Part shown: positions 46,637 through 56,200 of the stretch, in pieces
How the letters are laid out: every line of letters starts with the position of its first letter
Position numbering within the stretch: position 1 is the first letter of the stretch
From: Aquimarina rhabdastrellae
Lineage (GTDB): Bacteria; Bacteroidota; Bacteroidia; Flavobacteriales; Flavobacteriaceae
Reading direction: 5' to 3'
Assembly: GCA_947387485.1 (NCBI GenBank)
Contig: CANDNT010000001.1
Coordinates: forward strand, 620,001 to 684,000
DNA: 64,000 nucleotides
Position numbers and translations under genes: made by a program
Notes under the pieces: model-generated
Databases searched by the model: none
The model's input: only the letters and a program-made list of their open reading frames with translations
What the model was told of the DNA's origin: nothing

Positions 46637-47212
46637 TCAATTCTTTAAAATACTATTCACAAATAATTTTAAATCTGGTAATACTTCTTTTTTAAACCAA
46701 GGATTCTTTGCTTGCCATATATTATTTCGTGGTGATGGATGTGGTAATACGTAATAATTAGGCAAATATTCTTTATAATTTTTGACAGATTCGGTTAGTG
46801 TTCTCTTTAGTCTATCTCTTAAATAATATTTTTGGGCATAATTTCCTATCAATATTATCATTTCAGGATTTTTAATCTTTTCCATCAATTGTTCATGCCA
46901 TAAAGGTGCACATTCTTTTCTAGGTGGTAAATCTCCAGTCTTCCCTTTTCCTGGATAACAAAATCCCATAGGTATTAGTGCTACAAGTTTAGGGTCATAA
47001 AATTGTTCTTTAGTTATTCCTAACCATTCTCTTAAATTATTTCCACTTTTATCATCCCAAGGTATACCACTCTTGTGCACAGCAAGTCCTGGAGCTTGAC
47101 CTATGATAACTATCTTACTATCCTCATGGGCAGATACTACTGGATTTACTCCTAAATCCAGGTTTTCTTTACATACCTCGCACTTTTTTATTTCTTGTAA
47201 TAATTTTTTCAC
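46637..47212 (-). CDS. Uracil-DNA glycosylase family protein
   Basis: This 191-residue protein has the UDG-superfamily motifs GQAPGLAVHKSGIPWDD (near residue 38) and the C-terminal VLPHPSPRNN with the active-site His-Pro-Ser. An N-terminal CEVCKENL pair and a further Cys (FCYPGKG, KECAPLWH) could be Fe-S ligands but the spacing is not that of UdgX/family 4 with certainty. It excises uracil or another damaged base in repair. It is monocistronic on the minus strand. Confidence 0.8.
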   Translation of the reverse strand: MKKLLQEIKKCEVCKENLDLGVNPVVSAHEDSKIVIIGQAPGLAVHKSGIPWDDKSGNNLREWLGITKEQFYDPKLVALIPMGFCYPGKGKTGDLPPRKECAPLWHEQLMEKIKNPEMIILIGNYAQKYYLRDRLKRTLTESVKNYKEYLPNYYVLPHPSPRNNIWQAKNPWFKKEVLPDLKLFVNSILKN

Positions 47213-47235
47213 ACTCTTTTTATTCTTAAAGATAA

Positions 47236-47267
47236 AAAAGAGTTGTCCTTAATAAAACAACCCTTTT
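47236..47267 (-). terminator. Terminator of the YHS gene
   Basis: AAAAGAGTTGT and ACAACCCTTTT pair over 10 of 11 positions around a 10-base loop. It follows the YHS stop at 47290 by 22 bases on the minus strand, with the T run of that strand overlapping the A run 47234-47239. Confidence 0.6.
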
Positions 47268-47289
47268 AAAATTCATTTTTAAACTAACC

Positions 47290-47760
47290 TTATTTAGTTT
47301 TAAGCGAACTCCAATTTTTATTCGCTGTGCTTACTAATTTTGATTTGTTTTTTTCTGCTTTCCACAATTGCATTGCATCTACTTCTACATCATTTAAAAA
47401 TAAATAATATGTTCCGTTATCTACTATAAATTTATTTGGATCTATTCTGAATTTAGCCCCTGCATAAATTCCAAATGCACAATATCCTCCATATGCTGGC
47501 ATGTATTTTTCTGGATTCTTTTCGAACTTCTTCTTTTGTTCTTTCGAAGTAAAGTAATATGCTATACCTTCATGTATACTTTTATATTCTTTAATTCCTC
47601 TTTGAGCTAATCCTAAATCTAAATAAGATACTGGGCTATATCCTTGTAATCCTATTTTACTATCATCAATATTATTTGCTTTTTTATTTTGTGCAAAAAT
47701 TCCTGTTGCAAAAAATAATGCTATGATTACTGCTAAGCTGTGTTGTTTTAAATTTTTCAT
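47290..47760 (-). CDS. Secreted YHS-domain protein
   Basis: This 156-residue protein has a signal peptide (LAVIIALFFATGIFAQ) and one YHS domain (GLQGYSPVSYLDLGLAQRG ... YFTSKEQKKKFEKNPEKYMPAYGGYCAFGI). YHS domains often bind metals, through the Cys here in GGYCAFG, and accompany copper or redox proteins. It lies 10 bases after the SnoaL-like gene. Confidence 0.8.
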   Translation of the reverse strand: MKNLKQHSLAVIIALFFATGIFAQNKKANNIDDSKIGLQGYSPVSYLDLGLAQRGIKEYKSIHEGIAYYFTSKEQKKKFEKNPEKYMPAYGGYCAFGIYAGAKFRIDPNKFIVDNGTYYLFLNDVEVDAMQLWKAEKNKSKLVSTANKNWSSLKTK

Positions 47761-47770
47761 TTTTCTTTTT

Positions 47771-48124
47771 TTATGCGTTAAAATATTCTTCGTTAATTAC
47801 CTCTCCTTTATCATTCCATATTCTACGAATGATTTCATGCCAGTAAATTTTGGAATTATCTTTCATATCAAAATCGAAAGTAAATTCTGAAGCGGATACA
47901 TTTCCATCTACTATTGTATGATGGTGTGTTATTCCATTTACTTTGGCTATGGCTCCTGCAAAACCTTGCATTTTTTCTACCATTTGTGCTTTGTTTGAAG
48001 TAGTTACATTGTTATAGTCTGAAGTTGTTGCTTCTTCAGCAAAAAACTGTTTTACTGCATCTACGATAGCGCCTTGTGATACTATGCGATCCATTTCTTG
48101 TACGCGTTCTTTTACATTGCTCAT
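47771..48124 (-). CDS. SnoaL/NTF2-like protein, 117 aa
   Basis: This 117-residue cytosolic protein has the cone fold of the SnoaL-like family: VDAVKQFFAEEATTSDYNNV, HHHTIVDGNVSASEFTFDF and IWNDKGEVINEEYFNA. Catalytic function is not visible. It precedes the YHS gene by 10 bases, so they are co-transcribed, and follows the AraC gene by 80 bases, so it may be its target. Confidence 0.8.
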   Translation of the reverse strand: MSNVKERVQEMDRIVSQGAIVDAVKQFFAEEATTSDYNNVTTSNKAQMVEKMQGFAGAIAKVNGITHHHTIVDGNVSASEFTFDFDMKDNSKIYWHEIIRRIWNDKGEVINEEYFNA

Positions 48125-48204
48125 ATTTTATTTTGTTTTGATTAGTAAAATATTACAATGCAAAGATGCGACTGAAGTCTATTTATTTTAGTACAAAAAA
48201 GACG

Positions 48205-49257
48205 CTACCTATTGTACTTTTTTAAGATGTATTCTGTAGGGGTAACTCCTACTTGGTGTTTAAAAAACGAAGAAAAATGATTAGGTTCTTCAAAACCTAG
48301 TTCGTGAGCTATCTCATGTATACTCACATTTTTGTTAAGCGATTCTTTTGCGCTATTGATAAGTTCTGTCCTTATTAATTGTCCTAAAGGTATATTGATT
48401 TTTTGCCTTACTTTTTTAGAAAGTGCCTTAACACTCATATTCATCTTATCTGCATAAAATCCTAGAGAATGTTCTTGTTTGTGATATAGGTGTAATAATT
48501 CAATAATATTTTGCATAAAAACATCTCTATTTTTATAATCAAAACTTGTCCTAAACTCATTAGGAGTAACTCCTATTTTATTTTTAAAAACCCTATTAAA
48601 ATACGCTGGATCTTTATATCCCTTATCATAAGCTATTTCTTTAATACTCTTATCTGTAAAAGCAATATCTTTTTTACTTTCAACCAACTTTTTTCGTTGG
48701 ATCATGGTATTAATAGTAATTCCCAGTTTATTTTTTATAAGGTGATTTATATTATATCCACTATTTTGTATTGCCGTAACAAGTTTATCACTATTGATGT
48801 TATTTCTATATTCAACATCAATAATGTCTTTTATATCAAAAATTATTTGGTATTCTTCCTTTTTAGCTTGAAATGGATTTTGCCAATACCATTGATCTGT
48901 AGAAATATCAATAATCGAACTTACATCATTAGAAAATACCGAGTTAGATAAATATTGCTTACACTTCTCACATTCATCAAAATTGATGTATCCCAGAGAT
49001 ATTAAATGCTTAAATAATACTCTAAAATCATTCGATTTAAATAGTTCTTCTGATGGGAATTCAATTCTCATCACATCAAAATCATCTGATAAGAATTTAA
49101 TATACTGCCCTTTGGATAAATAGATAGCTTTATCTTGCCAATCCAAGAACGTTTCAAAATCTACTTCTATAGCACCACTACCCGATCGTATGGCTATTAA
49201 AGTATAATTCTCAATAAAATATACTTTGTTTATCTCTGCTTTAAAATGCTCAACCAT
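48205..49257 (-). CDS. AraC-family regulator with two tandem HTH domains
   Basis: This 350-residue regulator has an N-terminal sensor region (about 1-150) and two AraC-type DNA-binding regions in tandem. One is at about 157-239 (SIKEIAYDKGYKDPAYFNRVFKNKIGVTPNEF) and a second at 247-350 (SIHEIAHELGFEEPNHFSSFFKHQVGVTPTEY). One protein would therefore carry four HTH motifs. The genes downstream (SnoaL-like, YHS) are likely targets. The sensor domain is short for an AraC cupin and has no clear signature. Confidence 0.85.
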   Translation of the reverse strand: MVEHFKAEINKVYFIENYTLIAIRSGSGAIEVDFETFLDWQDKAIYLSKGQYIKFLSDDFDVMRIEFPSEELFKSNDFRVLFKHLISLGYINFDECEKCKQYLSNSVFSNDVSSIIDISTDQWYWQNPFQAKKEEYQIIFDIKDIIDVEYRNNINSDKLVTAIQNSGYNINHLIKNKLGITINTMIQRKKLVESKKDIAFTDKSIKEIAYDKGYKDPAYFNRVFKNKIGVTPNEFRTSFDYKNRDVFMQNIIELLHLYHKQEHSLGFYADKMNMSVKALSKKVRQKINIPLGQLIRTELINSAKESLNKNVSIHEIAHELGFEEPNHFSSFFKHQVGVTPTEYILKKYNR

Positions 49258-49278
49258 GAGATGAGTCTTTGTATTAAT

Positions 49279-50547
49279 TTAAGTAACTATAGAAATATGT
49301 TCTTCTTTATTTTCTATATATGTAAAATATGCAGCTCCAAATACTGTAATAACAAAGTATACGGCAACAAAAAAGGTTGCTATGGTACTAAAAGCATTTA
49401 GTCCAAACCAATCTTGTGTATAAAAAATCATTCCTACACCTAATAATCCTCTTAAAAGCTCTACATAAAACGCATATTTTACTCCATCCATTAGTGATGT
49501 ATATCCATAAATACCCAAGAAAATGATTCCTCCATAAATTAATAGATTATTAAACGGAATATTGGCGTAATTATAAAACATAAACATCATTAAAGCTGTA
49601 GCTACAACCAAATGTAGTATAGACCAATAAATTAATAATCGAGAAGGTGTCGTATCATACTTCTGTAGTTTATATGGATCTTCTATAATTGCTATCGGAT
49701 ATTTTTCTTTTACATCTGCAGGTCTCCACCCTGTAGGCATAAACCAAATACGAATCTTATCTAGATAATTCTTAGTACGCCACGCATCTTGCAATAAACG
49801 CCAAAAATGCTGAAAGTTAATCAAAATTGGATTCCAAGTAGCTGCTGGTTTTAATACACCATAAACTGGCGGTACTTCATCCAATTCTTCTTGAAATGTC
49901 CCAAACATTCGATCCCATATACAAAATATAGGAGCCAAATTCTTATCTATATATTCTTCATTAATTGCATGATGAACTCTATGTTGAGATGGCGTCACAA
50001 TAATATATTCTAAAAAACCTAATTTTCCTATATGTTTTGTATGATACCAGAACTGGGCGAATAAATGAATTGGAGTTAAAGTTGCAATTACATTATGCGG
50101 TATTCCTACCAAAGCAGCAGGTATTAATAATAAAGGTACATATCCTATAATATCAGAAATAGATTGACGCAATGCACATGCTAAATTAAACTCTTCACTA
50201 CTGTGATGAATAACATGCTGATTCCAGAAATAATTTATTTTATGGCTTAATCGATGATTCCAATATCCTGCAAAATCTATTGCTATAAAAGCTACTACAT
50301 ATACTGCCCATGTCTCTTTTATTTCATAAATAGCCAAATGCTCTAATAAATATGGATACGAAACAATAATAAAGACGATACCTAACGAATCAAAAATTAT
50401 ACTAGTTAATCCCGAACTTAAACTTGAAATAGTATCCATAGGCCTATGCATTTGTTTTTTTACAAAATGTCCATAACCTACTTCCATTAAAACTAAAAGG
50501 ATAAAGAAGGGAATTGCATATAATAATGCCTTTGCGTATAACTCCAT
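49279..50547 (-). CDS. Sterol desaturase/fatty acid hydroxylase family protein
   Basis: This 422-residue membrane protein has the diiron histidine boxes HRLSHK, HVIHH and HRVHHA (in NQHVIHHSSEEFN and TPSQHRVHHAINEEY) between several membrane helices. The family includes alkylglycerol mono-oxygenase and sphingolipid or carotenoid hydroxylases; the long C-terminal membrane extension, about 310-420 with three more helices, resembles the alkylglycerol mono-oxygenase branch. The AraC gene lies 21 bases downstream on the same strand. Confidence 0.85.
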   Translation of the reverse strand: MELYAKALLYAIPFFILLVLMEVGYGHFVKKQMHRPMDTISSLSSGLTSIIFDSLGIVFIIVSYPYLLEHLAIYEIKETWAVYVVAFIAIDFAGYWNHRLSHKINYFWNQHVIHHSSEEFNLACALRQSISDIIGYVPLLLIPAALVGIPHNVIATLTPIHLFAQFWYHTKHIGKLGFLEYIIVTPSQHRVHHAINEEYIDKNLAPIFCIWDRMFGTFQEELDEVPPVYGVLKPAATWNPILINFQHFWRLLQDAWRTKNYLDKIRIWFMPTGWRPADVKEKYPIAIIEDPYKLQKYDTTPSRLLIYWSILHLVVATALMMFMFYNYANIPFNNLLIYGGIIFLGIYGYTSLMDGVKYAFYVELLRGLLGVGMIFYTQDWFGLNAFSTIATFFVAVYFVITVFGAAYFTYIENKEEHISIVT

Positions 50548-50820
50548 AAATTCAGTATTTAAAGCCTAAAATACTATATTTAACATTATTTTTCTAATAA
50601 AAAAGGAAAAACACTGCCATAAATTGAAGATTATTAAATATTTCTTCATGTATTCTCTTTATACTCCGCTTCAAGAATCTCTACCATTTTTTAATTTAAA
50701 ACCCTTACACAATTCACCATAATCATCTGTATAAAAACACATTACCTTAAATTATATTTTTTATACTTGTTAAAAATTGGTACCTTACAATCAGTAATCA
50801 AAATTTTAAATTATCTAATC

Positions 50821-51018
50821 ATGTTAAAAAACATCTTAAACTTAGAAAACGTAAAGCGTCTTGAGAAAAATGAACAACGTGTTATTTCTGGAGGAAATTC
50901 ATGTAATGAGTATTGCCAATTGAATTATGATCTTAGTGATTGCCCTCCTCCTCCTTATGGAATTGAGATCATGTATCACCCTTGTTGTCTTTTATTAGTA
51001 GATGAAAATGTTTGTTAA
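50821..51018 (+). CDS. GG-leader cysteine-rich peptide precursor 1
   Basis: This 65-residue peptide (ATG at 50821; an earlier in-frame ATG at 50767 adds a tail absent from its paralogues) has the Bacteroidota GG-leader MLKNILNLENVKRLEKNEQ ... ISGG, followed by a 40-residue core with six Cys: Cx3Cx8Cx13CCx8C. The core ends in MYHPCCLLLVDENVC. Leader style matches the TIGR04149-like natural product precursors of Bacteroidota. No maturase gene is adjacent. It is probably cleaved after GG and secreted. Confidence 0.8.
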   Translation: MLKNILNLENVKRLEKNEQRVISGGNSCNEYCQLNYDLSDCPPPPYGIEIMYHPCCLLLVDENVC

Positions 51019-51066
51019 TTTATAAATCATTTTACTCAATTATTCTAATCATTTAAATCTATATTC

Positions 51067-51279
51067 ATGTTAAAAAACATTTTAAATCTTAACGGAATTC
51101 AAAAGCTTAATAAGCAAGCTCAAGCTACTATTAACGGTGGAGGCTTAACCTGTGATCATCAAGAGAATGTAAGACACTGTGCTTCTATAGACTATCCAGC
51201 ATGTCCATCTCAAGATTTTCCTCCTACGGTTATGCATTATTGCTGCCTTGTTGAATTCGGTCTTGATGTTTGTATTTAA
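51067..51279 (+). CDS. GG-leader cysteine-rich peptide precursor 2
   Basis: This 70-residue paralogue has leader MLKNILNLNGIQKLNKQAQ ... INGGG and a core of six Cys: Cx8Cx7Cx12CCx8C, ending MHYCCLVEFGLDVCI. Its leader DNA is nearly identical to precursor 3 over about 50 bases, showing a recent duplication, whereas the cores differ except at the Cys and at MH before CC. It follows precursor 1 by 48 bases. Confidence 0.8.
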   Translation: MLKNILNLNGIQKLNKQAQATINGGGLTCDHQENVRHCASIDYPACPSQDFPPTVMHYCCLVEFGLDVCI

Positions 51280-51315
51280 TACTAGTCAATTTTTAGAATC
51301 TTAAAACTTTTAATC

Positions 51316-51519
51316 ATGTTAAAAAATATTTTAAATCTTAACGGAATTCAAAAGCTTAATAAACAATCACAAGCTAGTATTAATGGTGGTTCTTCTTGTT
51401 ATGACGAAGATTTTGAACGCAATTGTATGATGTCTGACATTCCAGAATGTCCTAATTATCCAACATCTAACATGCATCCGTGTTGTTGGATCATATTAGA
51501 TCCTAATTATTGTCACTAA
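51316..51519 (+). CDS. GG-leader cysteine-rich peptide precursor 3
   Basis: This 67-residue member has leader MLKNILNLNGIQKLNKQSQ ... INGG and a core with six Cys: Cx8Cx7Cx10CCx8C (MHPCCWIILDPNYCH). It is the last of the tandem set, 36 bases after precursor 2. A terminator 20 bases beyond its stop closes the transcript. Confidence 0.8.
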   Translation: MLKNILNLNGIQKLNKQSQASINGGSSCYDEDFERNCMMSDIPECPNYPTSNMHPCCWIILDPNYCH

Positions 51520-51538
51520 TAATCTAAATTTATATAAA

Positions 51539-51571
51539 AAGGCTAATTCTTGATAATTAAGAATTAGCCTT
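51539..51571. terminator. Bidirectional terminator between precursor array and ABC exporter
   Basis: A perfect 13-bp stem AAGGCTAATTCTT/AAGAATTAGCCTT with a seven-base loop lies between converging stops at 51519 and 51599. It ends in T runs on both strands. Confidence 0.88.
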
Positions 51572-51598
51572 TCATTTATATAGTTGTTTAATTATGTG

Positions 51599-53233
51599 CT
51601 AATACATCATCTGTAATTCTTCTCTAATTACTTCTTTTAATTTTCCATATTCCATCTTATATAAACGATCAGCTACATTAAAATATTGATCATCATGTGT
51701 TATCGCTATAATTGTTTTATCTTCTTCATTAATTAACCATGGTAAAATTTCTTTATAGAATTTCTTTCTAAAGTAAGGATCTTGATCTGCTGCCCATTCA
51801 TCTAAGATTAATATATCTCTATCTTCTAACAATACCGAAATCAAGGCCAATCTTTTACGTTGTCCCATAGATAAATCAGTGGTAGAAAAACCATGATTTT
51901 CGTATTTAACCTTATCATTAATTTCAAAAATCTTAAAATACTCTTCGATTCTATCTTTATCTATATAATCAACACCATAAAACTTATCAAAAAGATGAAA
52001 ATCACTAAAAATCGGAGCCATTTGTTGTTGTCCGAATATCCGAAACTGTTCTGGTTTAATTTCTTTTCCATTAAAGCTTACGCTGCTCATTTCAGCTTTA
52101 TAAATTCCTAATATCGAATTGATAAATGTAGTTTTTCCGCTACCATTTCCACCATAAATAAATATCAATTCATTTCTTTCTAATCTAAAATCAATTGGTC
52201 CTACAACAAAATTTTCATTTTTACGCTCATGTGTATATTTAACATCTTTAATTTCTATATTCTTAAAGTCTGGTAAAGGTTGTGTTAACAGGTTTACAGT
52301 ACTCTGCTCCACTGCTAAATCTTTAGAAATCCCAATAATTTTATCTGTAGCTATATTCGCTCTTGATAAAGTTCCAGAAAGGCTAATGATCATTTCTAAT
52401 GGCTTGATTAAAAATAGGAATGCTACTGCAAAACTGATGATTACTTCTCTCTCGCTAGGAAATACTTTTGGGAAGGCTATCAACAAAATTCCTAAAAAGC
52501 AAAATGATAAAGTACTCGCTAATATAGACGTTACCGATATCTTGGTCAAAGCACTTACCTTATTTCCATAGACCTCTTCTACATTTGCAGTCGTTAGTTC
52601 TTCTAGTTCTTTGTTTTTATGCGAAAAAATACTCAATTCTTTAAATCCATCTAGTATCTGATTCAAAAGACTTACAATTCCATCCTGAAGATCTCTTGCT
52701 TTCTCTAATTGAGGATATGCTATTTTAAAGATCATTACGAACATAGATACACCTCCTATGATAATTCCGAAGGTCAATATCAACAGCTTCCATGATAACA
52801 TTCCCATGTATACTAAACATGAGATAACCGTTGCTGTCGAAACTATAACATGTACTAATAAGACTAAACTTTCTGATATGATATTGATATCACTAGAAAA
52901 TGCAGTGTAAATATTATCTCTAAAAGTCGATACTTTTTTGAAATTTGATTTTGTCAATAAGGTATTAAAGATTTTCTTTTTCATCCCTACCATCAACTTT
53001 TCTGATGCCTGAATCAATCCTCTAAAAAAGATGATATTAAGACACACATATCCTACTATGGATAGGGCATAAATAGCGGCATTGGCTCCTGTTGGTTCGA
53101 TTGCTTCGTTAATCAAACCATTCACTTGACTGATAATATAGGTACTTAAGAGTCCTGTAATCGCTCCTAACGAAAATAAGAGACTTAATTTTAATCTGTT
53201 GGTATGTTGAAATAAAAATTTAATGATTTTCAT
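51599..53233 (-). CDS. Cyclic-peptide-type ABC exporter, fused TM-ATPase
   Basis: This 544-residue half-transporter has six membrane helices at about 12-290 and an ATPase domain at about 320-540: Walker A GGNGSGKTTF, signature LSMGQRKRLAL, Walker B ILILDEWAADQDP and switch His in ITHDD. It resembles the SyrD/PvdE family (cyclic peptide exporters in NRPS clusters). It has no N-terminal C39 peptidase domain, so it is not expected to cleave GG leaders. It begins 11 bases after the stop of the NRPS gene on the same strand and probably exports its product. Confidence 0.88.
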   Translation of the reverse strand: MKIIKFLFQHTNRLKLSLLFSLGAITGLLSTYIISQVNGLINEAIEPTGANAAIYALSIVGYVCLNIIFFRGLIQASEKLMVGMKKKIFNTLLTKSNFKKVSTFRDNIYTAFSSDINIISESLVLLVHVIVSTATVISCLVYMGMLSWKLLILTFGIIIGGVSMFVMIFKIAYPQLEKARDLQDGIVSLLNQILDGFKELSIFSHKNKELEELTTANVEEVYGNKVSALTKISVTSILASTLSFCFLGILLIAFPKVFPSEREVIISFAVAFLFLIKPLEMIISLSGTLSRANIATDKIIGISKDLAVEQSTVNLLTQPLPDFKNIEIKDVKYTHERKNENFVVGPIDFRLERNELIFIYGGNGSGKTTFINSILGIYKAEMSSVSFNGKEIKPEQFRIFGQQQMAPIFSDFHLFDKFYGVDYIDKDRIEEYFKIFEINDKVKYENHGFSTTDLSMGQRKRLALISVLLEDRDILILDEWAADQDPYFRKKFYKEILPWLINEEDKTIIAITHDDQYFNVADRLYKMEYGKLKEVIREELQMMY

Positions 53234-53244
53234 CTAATGATCTT

Positions 53245-56200
53245 TTATGGGTGTAAAACAGTTTCTTGTTCTTTTAAATGGGTTATAATTTGTTGTACAA
53301 AAGGTTCTTGAAGCATTGATAAATGCGCTCCTTCTACTTGAATTTCAATTGGTAATAACTTACTAGCTTGATACCAACGATTGGTTAAATCTAGGGTTTC
53401 ATTTTGTGCGGTTTGATATAATTGAATCGGTATTGCTTTTATTAGTTCTTTATATTTTGGATCGTACGTTTGTGCTGCATGTGTATGTTTGATATGTAAA
53501 GCAATAAAACGCTTGAACACAGTTCTATTGATATATGCCATATTTTGTTCCTGAATCTGATCATACACTACATCCATTTGTTCTTCAAAAGTTTTGCCTT
53601 TGAGAAGGGTTGCTTCTATCGGTTGTACTTCTTCTTGCTGATAATACGCTGCGATTAACTGATACATTTCTAGAAGATGCGTTTCTCTTGAATACTCTTC
53701 TGAAACGGTCGTTACCGCATCGGCATAAGGTTCTCCATCAAAAATAACCAATTGTGCTACTTCAAATCCTTGGTTTTGTAATTGATAGGCCATTTCGTAA
53801 GCCACCTTACTTCCGAAAGAGTATCCAGCCAAATGATAAGGTCCTTGTGGATCTATTTCCTGTATTTCTTTGATATATTGTGTTGCAATAGCTTCTACTG
53901 TTTCCAAAATAGGAGCATCGTTTTCTAATCCTTGAGCTTTGCATCCATATACTTTATACGCTTCTTCAATTCCTTGGGCTAATGCATAAAATGAAACAAT
54001 ATTTCCTCCCGCTCCTGGTATACAAAACAGCGATTTTTCTTGATGCTTATCTGTATTCATCAAAGTAATTGTTGTAACTATTGCTTCCTCATTGTCATCA
54101 ATTACGTTCGTTATAAAACTTTTAATGGTTGGAAATTGAAACAATTGAGAAACTACAAATTCCTGTTCTAACGCAGTATTCATTTTTGCAATCAATCGAA
54201 TCGCTAAAAGTGAATGTCCTCCCAATTCGAAGAAATTAGAATGAATTCCTACTTGTTCGTATGCTAAAACTTCACTCCAAATGGTTGCTAACTTCTTTTC
54301 TATCTCAGTAATCGGTGCTTCATATATAACATCTTCTGTTACTGATGCTACAACTTGTGCTGCTAATTGCTTTCGATTTACTTTTCCGTTAGCCAACATC
54401 GGAAACTGATCCATAAACACAAATGCCGACGGAATCATATATTCTGGTAATCTAGTTTGTAAGGCTTCTTGAAGTTCCTTTTGCGTAATCGAATTAGAAT
54501 TAATAACATAGGCTATCAATCGTTTTTGATCTGCATCCGTCAATACAACAGCTTGTTCTACACTTTCGTTCGATACTAAGGCATTTTCTATCTCGCCTAA
54601 TTCTACTCTAAATCCTCTTATTTTTAATTGATGATCTTTTCTTCCTATAAATTCAATTTCGCCATCTACAGTCCATTTTACCAAATCTCCTGTTCTATAC
54701 AATATTGCATTACTTTGGTATGGATTCGCTATAAATTTCTCCTTTGTTAATTCGGGTAAATTCAAATATCCTTTGGCAAGTCCTATTCCAGAAATGCACA
54801 GTTCACCAATCACGCCTGTGGGAACAAGTTCTAAAGCATCATTCAGAACGTATACGTCATCACTACAAAAGGGTTTTCCTAACGTTATGTGATTTGACTC
54901 TATATCTATAGGTTTTAAAAGCTTTCCTATCGTAGCCTCTGTAGGTCCATAATGATTGTATACTTTACATGCTGCATTAGCTTCTCGAATACGCTCTATA
55001 ATATCCTGACTCAAAGCTTCTCCTCCAAAAATCAAACTATGCTTTGGTAGCAAAATCTCTCCTCCTTCTTGCAATGCTTTCCAATGTGATGGAACAATCT
55101 TCAGACTATCCAACTTAGCTCTTTGTAAAGCTTTAACATTCATAATTTCGTCTTCATCAAAAATGCATAAGGTTCCTCCACAAACAAAGGCAGAAAATAA
55201 AATGGTATTTCCTAAATCTGCGGCTATCGATGATACTAATCCAAATCTTTTTCCTGCTGCGATATTGGTATTCGAAATAATTCCGTGGCAATAATCTGTG
55301 ATTGCTCGATGCGAAATCATAGTTCCTTTTGGATTTCCCGTTGTTCCTGAAGTATAGATGATATAAATTATATCTTCTGGATCTATCTGAATCGTTACAG
55401 GTTCTTTACTAACAGTTTTTAACGCTTCTTGTGTTACCGAAAGACATATAATATCTTTATTAAAATACGCTTCATATTTAGACATTGTTACCACCACTTT
55501 CGCTCCTGTATCATTTAGCATATAATCGATACGCTGCTGCGGAAATTTAGGGTCTATTGGCACATAAGCTGCTCCAGCCTTTAGAATTCCCAGCAATCCA
55601 ACCATCATATCTACAGAACGATCGATACAGACGGGCACTAAACTGCCTTTTGTAATTCCTTCAGCTTTTAATGCATGGGCAACCTGATTAGATCGTTCGT
55701 CTAATTCTTGATAGGTCAATTGTTGCCCTAAAGCTTCTACAGCTATGACATTAGGTTGCGCGATTGCTTTTGCCGTAAATTGTGCTACAAATGTTGTTTC
55801 TTCAGTTGCTTTTGTAATTACTGACGAACTGAAATTTAACAATTGTTGCTTTTCAGCTATAGTCACCATTGGTAAAGCATCTATAGCTTTTTCAGGTGAA
55901 TTGAGTACTGAATTGAGTAGATTTTCAAAATGAACGCCTAATCTTTCGATAGTACTTTTCTTAAATAAAGCTGTATTATAATTCAGTTGAATAGCTAATG
56001 TTCCATCTATCTTTATTACCGTACAACTCAATTCGTATTTTGCTGTAGCATTTTGAGTTGCTATTACCTCAACTTCATGCGTTCCAAATTGAATACATTC
56101 TACTTGCTCGTTATTCTGTAATGTAAATAATGTTTGGAAAATTGGTGTTCTCCCTCGATCTCTAGTAGTAACTACTTGCTCTACAATTTTCTCAAAAGGT

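Noticed and set aside
50767..50820. Upstream in-frame ATG for precursor 1
   Set aside because: The extra 18 residues are not shared by the two paralogues, which both start at MLKN; a TATACTTG promoter-like sequence also overlaps this stretch.
50821..51519. Array read as lanthipeptides
   Set aside because: Cores have few Ser/Thr compared with Cys, and no lanthionine synthetase is in the window.
51599..53233. ABC protein as a bacteriocin processing exporter
   Set aside because: No C39 peptidase domain is present at its N terminus; the sequence and operon fit an NRPS-linked cyclic peptide exporter.
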